From Notospermus geniculatus (taxonomy: Eukaryota > Nemertea > Pilidiophora > Heteronemertea > Lineidae), in the NCBI GenBank assembly GCA_002633025.1, contig NMRB01000120.1:534928-598927 (forward strand): a DNA stretch of 64,000 nt, given 5' to 3'. The position numbers and the translations under genes are program-made. The first letter of the stretch is position 1; each line of letters starts with the position of its first letter. The notes beneath the pieces are model-generated. The model ran no database searches and had not been told where the DNA came from. It saw nothing but the letters and a program-made list of their open reading frames with translations. Positions 58,173 through 64,000 of the stretch are shown one piece after another.

Positions 58173-58830
58173 GGCCCTGGTTTTGAAGGCCTACCGTACG
58201 TTGCTCTCGGAGTTGATAAGGTGGTCAGAGTCCATTCAGGGCAAATGCTATTTGAAGCGTCCTGCGCAGCTTAGCAAGGCATGGATAGTGCGACCTGTAT
58301 TCGGATGTCATTTGCAAAGTACTTGCTCTCCAATTCTGGATGTTGTGGTCATTGTAACGTAGCAACATCATAACATTTCAATGGACCCTGCTGTGGCGCT
58401 AGTGCAACACACGCAAGCTCTTTATGACCATTGATCGGTCCAATTTATCATGCATTAACAGGTATTGCACAGCTGTTAAAGTGCACTTCTGCATGTAGAG
58501 TCTTGTCTATAAATACACACTATTGAGAAAAAATATGCCATTCGTAAAAGGGTCATTGTTTTATAATGCAGGCCTACTCCTATCCACTTTGCACACAAAA
58601 GAAGGTAAGATGACGTTGTAGTACATGTAGGTCGTGGTTGCTAAACGATTCCTTTCAGAACCTAGATCTATCCTCTCGTTTCACACCTTTACGACAGTCT
58701 TTCCAATTTTCGGTGCACCCACTCTCTCGATTCTGGATACTATGCCACATGAACAACGACTATGAAAGAAGCTCACGTAGGGGCTTCCAATGACTGATAC
58801 GTTTCACCTGCTTTTCTTAATTCAATTACA

Positions 58831-58840
58831 TTCTTTTCAG
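58831..58840 (+). promoter_or_regulatory. Splice acceptor directly before the UGT-like ATG
   Basis: CAATTACATTCTTTTCAG runs straight into ATGATGG at 58841. It is a strong polypyrimidine tract plus AG, implying a non-coding first exon upstream. Confidence 0.6.
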
Positions 58841-58976
58841 ATGATGGACGGAAGGATCTATATTTTCACATTGATACAAGCAGTTTTTCTCGTCCTTCCG
58901 TATCAGATCAGCGCCAAGAGTATTCTTCTCCTTCCGGGTCCCACCAAGAGTCATATCAAACGGCTGACGTCTATTG
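58841..58976 (+). pseudogene. 5' fragment of a UDP-glucuronosyltransferase-like gene
   Basis: 45 codons: a signal peptide (MMDGRIYIFTLIQAVFLVLP, then YQISA) followed by KSILLLPGPTKSHIKRLTSI. This has the form of the first strand and loop of invertebrate UGTs (AKxLxxPxPxxSHxxxxxxIG, the N-terminal acceptor-binding half of the family). The reading then runs across the duplication breakpoint at 58976/58977 into MITE sequence and stops at 59020. In an intact UGT it would continue to the RGHxV motif and a protein of about 500 residues bound to the ER membrane. Only this short stretch supports the family call, so it is tentative. The truncation itself is clear from the duplication geometry. Confidence 0.55.
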
Positions 58977-59039
58977 GAGTTGGCGTTTCGGGGGCTTTGC
59001 GAAAACTCCCTATTGTTTGAATAGGACGCGTGCGTGCGG

Positions 59040-59155
59040 CCCTGGGTCCTTATTCATAAACATACTTAAGTCAAAGTGTGATACTTATCTTTTGTGTTGA
59101 ACAAAGGATAAGTGTCACACTTAAGACTTAAGTAGTTTTATGAATATAGGCCCTG
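59040..59155. mobile_element. Foldback MITE (TATTCATAAA family), unit-2 copy
   Basis: Same element as 48988-49103, carried by the segmental duplication, with one visible change (AAGTCAAAG for AAGCCAAAG). Confidence 0.88.
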
Positions 59156-59222
59156 GGGCCTGTTTCATGTATGTTTAGAATTTACATGTATGTTTACATG
59201 TATGTTTACATGTATGTTTAGA
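59155..59222. repeat. TGTATGTTTACA minisatellite at a deletion scar
   Basis: Four TGTATGTTTA-type units replace most of a MITE and 0.4 kb of unit-1 sequence. The last unit merges with the normal sequence TGTATGTTTAGAATTC, so the repeat probably grew from that word. Confidence 0.8.
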
Positions 59223-59387
59223 ATTCAAATCTCATGGTCTCCTGCTTGACCATGCTTTAAAAGTGTTGACTGGTAAGACAGTACACTGAAATACTAAGTC
59301 TATGAATTGGAAGTCGGTGCAGATTTGTGCTGGCGATATCAGAACGTATTATGTGTCGTGCCTGACCCTTTTGAAGATTGAAAAGTG

Positions 59388-59481
59388 CATCACAGTGTTG
59401 GCACGAGAACCGCCAACACATCACAGTGTTGGCACGACAAAAGCCAACACATCACAGTGTTGGCACGAGAAACACCAACAC
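59388..59481. repeat. 31-bp tandem repeat, unit-2 copy
   Basis: Starts at 59388, 59419 and 59450. Same three-unit array as 49792-49885 with a few substitutions, so no copy-number change since duplication. Confidence 0.9.
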
Positions 59482-60144
59482 GGCCTCGGGGCTGCGTGAA
59501 ACTTGGCTGAAGAACGTCAGCTGGTGTCTGGATTCCAAATTGTCGATACGACCATGAACTGCTTGACTGTCATTCCGCAATGTCGACCTATCGTTTTTTG
59601 CAACATAAACTTTCATTCGCCACAATCACTCAAAAAATGATCTACGGAACGAAGCAATTATCGAGCTAATTAATTGGAAATTCAGCCACCATTAATATTT
59701 CTGCATTAACTGCATTGTGTGAGATCGATTATGAGACACTACACGGATTACCAACACTGTTATGGATTATCTGAGTAGATTTCCATGTACCACATAATCA
59801 CGCCAATAAATCTTCATTCAGTGTAGGTTTTTTTCCAAAAAAATAAGAAATTACGAGTCAAATGTAATAATCGCTTGCGATGTTGAGCGTCGTAGTGCAC
59901 AGATGTACAGATGTACATGTACATTACATGCACATGTAGGCGTACGCCATGCATGCGACGTAAACGCACGTCGTAAGGTCATTCTCTGTGACACAGGTTA
60001 ATCGACCACAAAGAAAAATGGTCCCGCTGTCTACCCGTTATTATGCATGGTATAAGGACTAACTCTGTTTTGCACTTCATTACAGATTTATAAGCTACGA
60101 AATGCCCACAGAAGTTACGTAATCATCAAGGTGAAGGATAAACT

Positions 60145-60969
60145 ATGAACGGTCCGTCTTTTACAACGAACACGATCCTCCGGGATCCGTTCCTTATCAA
60201 GCATCTAAACCAACATCACTTCAGAGAAAATCTCCACAAGGGGTTCCTGCAGTTTGCATTTTTGATCAAGAAAGTGTACGGCCCGTTTACACCAGAACCT
60301 GAATCAGAAGAGGAGGAAGAAGAACCACCACCAAAGCCAAGACCAAGACGACCATCGAAAACTTGGGTTCCGAGCAGTAAGAAGGCGTCAAGCCAAGCAT
60401 CCAAGAACCAAAAATGGTTGGGTATGTTATCTAAATACAAGGGTGCTGACAAGGGAAAGAAAGACAAGACAAGGGCCAAGAAAACTAACAAAAAGGGCTC
60501 AGTGAAATTGCCAAGTATTAAGAAATCGAAAGGTGAGCCTGGTGAATCAGTGAGTGGGGTTGACAAACAACGTGTGCGTTACCTCTTCCGTTACTCGCAG
60601 TATCTTGACCTTTACAAACAAAAAAAATACGAAGACCTACTTCGAGAGATGGGCGCCGACCCAAACTCTATTGATATCACGAAAATTGACTTCACTGACA
60701 TTGATGACCCTGTGCTTTTGGAGGTTGACCTTGACTGGTGCAGAGTGGGAACTTTTATTGAGGATTCACGGCCCACAACGTCATATCAAACACAGTATGA
60801 CGATCTGAATGAGGGGGATCGGCTTTCGGTGCTTTTCGGACAGTCTCGAGCGCCTTCGAGGAAGAGCGTCATCAGCCTTGTGAGTGAGAGAAGTATCCTC
60901 GGCCCAGAGACTCCAGGCAGGTCAAATTTGGGAAATATACCGAGATTGCCGCCAATTGGAGAGCACTAA
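60145..60969 (+). CDS. Gene E copy 2
   Basis: 274 codons, same domain layout as E1: acidic run at 53-60, Pro/Arg and Lys-rich middle, ordered part at 140-207. By eye there are three replacements and three silent changes against E1 over 825 bp, with no indel. The upstream acceptor (CATTACAG at about 60078-60085) and the six-codon upstream frame (60102-60122) are kept, so this copy looks as able to be expressed as E1. Function is unknown. It converges on F2. Confidence 0.82.
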   Translation: MNGPSFTTNTILRDPFLIKHLNQHHFRENLHKGFLQFAFLIKKVYGPFTPEPESEEEEEEPPPKPRPRRPSKTWVPSSKKASSQASKNQKWLGMLSKYKGADKGKKDKTRAKKTNKKGSVKLPSIKKSKGEPGESVSGVDKQRVRYLFRYSQYLDLYKQKKYEDLLREMGADPNSIDITKIDFTDIDDPVLLEVDLDWCRVGTFIEDSRPTTSYQTQYDDLNEGDRLSVLFGQSRAPSRKSVISLVSERSILGPETPGRSNLGNIPRLPPIGEH

Positions 60970-62440
60970 GACGGCCTGGGTGTGGATTGAGCAGAAGTTT
61001 GTCCTGGACATGAACAATACAAAGAGAAATTGAACGCAGGAGTGGGACATGAACAAATAACGTTTCCCTGCTCGCTCCTCAAGCAGAGATAGGCAACTTG
61101 TCTCCATCATCTGCTTTTAGTAAATGCCCAAGTAATTCGAGCCAAGGTGAATTTTAACACCAAATAGCACCAGCAACCCTGTTCAGCTTTAAAACTGGCT
61201 GTATGCGTTATCGCCATCTAACAAACCGTCAGTTAACTTGTAGTTGGTGAAATGCTAGCCTGTCGTCTGGTTCCCTTCGCTGCCGATAACAACAGTGGCG
61301 GGTATGGAACCTGACGAATATTGCTCAACGATCAAATGGCGGAAATGGCTGGTTGCTTTTGCTATAGTCTCCGATTTTGAAGTCCACATGCACCGACTAA
61401 CTGTCCACCTCACCCTCACAGTAGAATACTGTACCAGGTTGTGGTTTTCTGTACAGGGTATGCACGCCAATAACTGGTTAATTTTCGGATGCATTGTTTG
61501 TTATAAGATAGAATAAATAAATTGGTTGGTTTTTTAAATATCTCTTGTAATACATGACTCAGAGGATGGTACGCCAGGCACAAGGTTAACAAGGCCTTCT
61601 ATGGATAGAAAAATCTCTCGGTGATGGTGAGAACCTTCTGAAGAGTAAAATACGCCTATTTCAATCTCTCTTCGAATCACCGATCAGTGCCATGGTTCGG
61701 AAGCACGCCATGCCATCCTGATAATCCGAGTGGTTCTTGCACTCGCTCCCTTCGTCACTGCGCACAAACGATGATGTTGTGACGAAGGGAGCGAGCGCCT
61801 TGCAACAAACCACTGATAGCCGACCTCAGGCTCATTCCGTACCAGCCGAGACCCATCAACAACCACCTTCTGAGCTCCTTTGACATCAGCCTCCAGTTCT
61901 AAGGAATAACGTACTCCAACACAAGGAACTAATACGACAAATGACAAGTTTTAATACATGTATATCAGCCCAGGCTTTTTATGAGAGTGACCAGATGATC
62001 ACTAATAGGATGCACCCTGATTACTTTGCATAGCTGCCTACCGATCACCAGAATACTTCGATGAAGTCCGTTTTCATGCAGTCGGTAATGGAACAGTACA
62101 TTTTGTTTAGCATTACATTGCCCAAAGATGGCAAGAAACGAGAGGAGAGGACGGGTGTTACAGACGGGGAAAGTGAGGTGACAGGGCTAGTTTTGCCGCA
62201 TTCCGGCCTACAACCGTATCCGAACAAATAATTCGAATTCGGTCAGATATGACAATAGGAGCTGTCAGTCAGTTGACCAAAAGGAGTCACTACGGTTCAT
62301 TTCAATGCTCAGCGGACCCATTCATGGTTGGTTGATTGAGCACCAATCAGGAGAGTCTTCTATTATATTGGTTCGCTAGACCTTTACTGCCGTCTTTCGG
62401 CGATAACGCGCGGCTGACTGCTCCTATTGTTATGAATGAA
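60970..62440. other. Convergent intergenic region between E2 and F2
   Basis: Counterpart of 51371-52860 with numerous indels (for example TACATG repeats lost near 61550 and GCATGC lost near 61758). AATAAATAAA lies at 61512. No gene is seen. Confidence 0.5.
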
Positions 62441-63973
62441 CTACCCGTCGCGAAGGTACCGTAAACGCTTTACTTTTTTCTGTTTACGGAGCGGAGGCAA
62501 GACTAGCCTCGCCCCCTCAGGCAAACTGTGCTGTATTCTCTTTATTGTTTCAGTAGCCGAGATTGTCTCTTCCGCCGTTCTGTGTTTCGGTTCACGCAGA
62601 ATTTTGATATTAATCACCATTTTATCTTTGGTATGGTCTACATCCTTCACGATCTCGATGTTCGAAACCGTAGCCTGATTCGTAGAAAATCTGTTATTCT
62701 CCTCAATACTCTCCTGGATGTTTTCAAGAATGGTAGAGATTTGTTTTTCTCTCGGTGGGGGCTCATATTTATACGGCGTCTGCTGACACACGTAAATACT
62801 GTTTTCTGGTATGGCGTTAAGCTCTGTTGTTCTGACCCCGAGCCGTTTCTGACGTAGTTTTACTTTCCTAATGTTCATACGAGTCAACGTATGTTTTCTA
62901 GCATCCCAATGTTTCCGTATGTCCTCGGGTTTTGGAGAAGCCAACACGGGGCTCGGGTGTTCCTCATCCGGAATATGACCACTGCCACACTTCGCAAGCG
63001 ACGTTGAACTAAAAAACTGATCCTCCAGTTTTTCCTGTCGGGTTCGGACAGCAGCAAATTTTGAATCTCCATCTATCACAGACATTTGATCGTTGGTATC
63101 TCTTGTTTTCAAAACAGTAGCGTGTCCCTGACCTTTCAGAGGTTCGTCACCACGACGATCCTCTCTTCGCATAGCAATTCCCTTGAGGCTCCTCTCTCTA
63201 TATCGCTGGTTCGCGTTCTGGGCCTGACTTTCTTTCAGCGGATTCTGTACGTCCAGGCTGACAGAACGCTTTGATCTAACCGTCGGTAGATGCTGCTCTT
63301 CCACTGCATCATCATCCCTTGAATCATGGACGCCGTCACCACCGTCTCCACTCTCGTCACCATTATCTTCCTCAGTCCCTGTGTTTATCACTACAAAATC
63401 GGCCTCCTTTCTGACAATTTTATCCTGAACCGTCGAAGTAGACACGTTTTCCTGTTCCTTCTTTGCCAATTTCTCATCCTGCCAAGCCTGTGTATCACTT
63501 TCCACACGATCGGGGTGCTTTCTCTCTCGCCTCCTCTTCGGCCGTTTTGTCCGATTTTTACCGTCATCATTACCCGTAAGGTGCTTTTCCATGCCCAACC
63601 TTTCCTTATAAAACGCCGTACTCGTATCATCAGACCGAGAGAAATGCTCCCTCAGCCAGTGGATCCGCCTGTCGCGGTTACTCATTCGCGGCAGACTCTT
63701 CGAGCGGGTGATATGGTGCGCCGTCACCTGAAGATCGTTACCGTACTTCCCTGTACTCTGCAAAGCATTCCGCTCCTGATTCATCCGCTTCATCTTATCC
63801 GTATAAGCAAGCATCGACTCCTTCAGGTGATGCACCTCCCTTTCCCTCTGTCGATGGCTCCTCTTGAATTCCATGTCGCCAATAGCCTTCGGCCTCAGGT
63901 TAGATTCTCCAGCTTCGTACCCATAGAGTCCACCCTGCAAAGATGCCACTCGGCTGGCGACCGATTGTGCCAT
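62441..63973 (-). CDS. Gene F copy 2
   Basis: 510 codons from the ATG at 63973, highly charged, with the same NLS-like cluster and basic C terminus as F1. Against F1 the residues differ at H17Y, L119T, D176N, V193F, D265E and T272P (F1 numbering), and a six-residue in-frame expansion (TEEDNGD-type) sits in the acidic stretch near residue 200. From about residue 273 to the C terminus the proteins are identical. Function is unknown. The start lies 27 bp inside the window's right edge, so its promoter is not visible. Confidence 0.82.
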   Translation of the reverse strand: MAQSVASRVASLQGGLYGYEAGESNLRPKAIGDMEFKRSHRQREREVHHLKESMLAYTDKMKRMNQERNALQSTGKYGNDLQVTAHHITRSKSLPRMSNRDRRIHWLREHFSRSDDTSTAFYKERLGMEKHLTGNDDGKNRTKRPKRRRERKHPDRVESDTQAWQDEKLAKKEQENVSTSTVQDKIVRKEADFVVINTGTEEDNGDESGDGGDGVHDSRDDDAVEEQHLPTVRSKRSVSLDVQNPLKESQAQNANQRYRERSLKGIAMRREDRRGDEPLKGQGHATVLKTRDTNDQMSVIDGDSKFAAVRTRQEKLEDQFFSSTSLAKCGSGHIPDEEHPSPVLASPKPEDIRKHWDARKHTLTRMNIRKVKLRQKRLGVRTTELNAIPENSIYVCQQTPYKYEPPPREKQISTILENIQESIEENNRFSTNQATVSNIEIVKDVDHTKDKMVINIKILREPKHRTAEETISATETIKRIQHSLPEGARLVLPPLRKQKKVKRLRYLRDG

Positions 63974-64000
63974 TTCGTTTGATTGCAGTAGGGAAACTCG

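Larger units (their letters stand above)
54376..58840. other. Stretch between gene F1 and the UGT-like exon
   Basis: The F1 promoter and 5' UTR lie at its left end. It contains the inverted repeat at 55109, an ACATGT run near 56458-56476 and a MITE at 58046-58172. Frames (for example 56152-56436 plus, 57644-57925 minus) are short and unrecognised. Since F and the UGT fragment point away from each other, this 4.5 kb may hold both promoters. Confidence 0.45.
48925..58976. repeat. Tandem segmental duplication, unit 1 (10,052 bp)
   Basis: From GAGTTGGCGTTTCGGGGGCT at 48925, the sequence matches 58977 onward to the window end (offset 10052, falling to 9600 after an internal deletion and 9580 in gene F). 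It contains genes E1 and F1, the 31-bp repeat array and a truncated UGT-like exon at its right end. The junction with unit 2 has no N. Confidence 0.93.
58977..64000. repeat. Tandem segmental duplication, unit 2 (cut by window end)
   Basis: It repeats 48925 onward. Relative to unit 1 it lacks about 450 bp: 49117-49610 is replaced by 42 bp of ACATGTATGTTT-type repeats at 59169-59210. Genes E2 and F2 are complete. The unit's right part, including its own UGT-like exon, is beyond the window. Confidence 0.93.

Noticed and set aside
1-64000. CRISPR array, bacterial operon or prophage
   Set aside because: No regularly spaced direct repeats with unique spacers, no ribosome-binding-site organised gene runs. 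All signals are eukaryotic.

Overview
The window is eukaryotic nuclear DNA. It has long gene-poor stretches, intron-type splice acceptors, AATAAA signals, and many short foldback (MITE-like) elements and tandem duplications. There are no bacterial operons. The abundance of TAGGCCTA and ACATGTAC words, the intron-poor rhodopsin-class GPCRs of an invertebrate type and the many MITEs fit a marine invertebrate such as a lophotrochozoan or an invertebrate deuterostome. I cannot name the species. A 62-base N gap and two single-N joins show that it comes from a scaffolded draft assembly.

Layout. 1-10642: no confident gene. It holds a 63-bp satellite, a nested foldback element, a MITE inserted in another MITE, and a duplicated block around a single N that looks like two alleles joined end to end, one with and one without a TTAA-flanked MITE. 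10643-15923: three related minus-strand GPCR sequences. The first two lie in a roughly 1.9-kb tandem duplication. One copy lacks its 5' part and the other two each carry one frameshift. 16-44 kb: mostly empty of recognisable genes, with MITEs, a dispersed repeat of about 450 bp (four copies), a sized gap and a second single-N join with the same insertion/no-insertion structure. 44340-47287: one intact single-coding-exon GPCR on the plus strand. Its last 33 codons plus putative 3' UTR, including a near-perfect 55-bp-arm hairpin, are tandemly duplicated.

48829-64000: a cluster of three MITEs, then a tandem segmental duplication of about 10 kb (48925-58976 and 58977 to the window end). Each unit carries a convergent pair of unrecognised genes, E (plus, 274 codons) and F (minus, 504 or 510 codons). 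The duplication breakpoint lies inside the right arm of a MITE on one side. On the other side it lies inside what looks like the signal-peptide exon of a UDP-glucuronosyltransferase, leaving a truncated UGT start fused to MITE sequence. An intact UGT is predicted beyond the right edge of the window.

Functionally, the recognisable content is peptide/orphan-type GPCR signalling plus the UGT fragment. E and F have no recognisable domain. Three separate tandem duplications of low divergence within 54 kb mean either a recent burst of local duplication or unresolved heterozygosity. This is the main caveat for every gene count given here.
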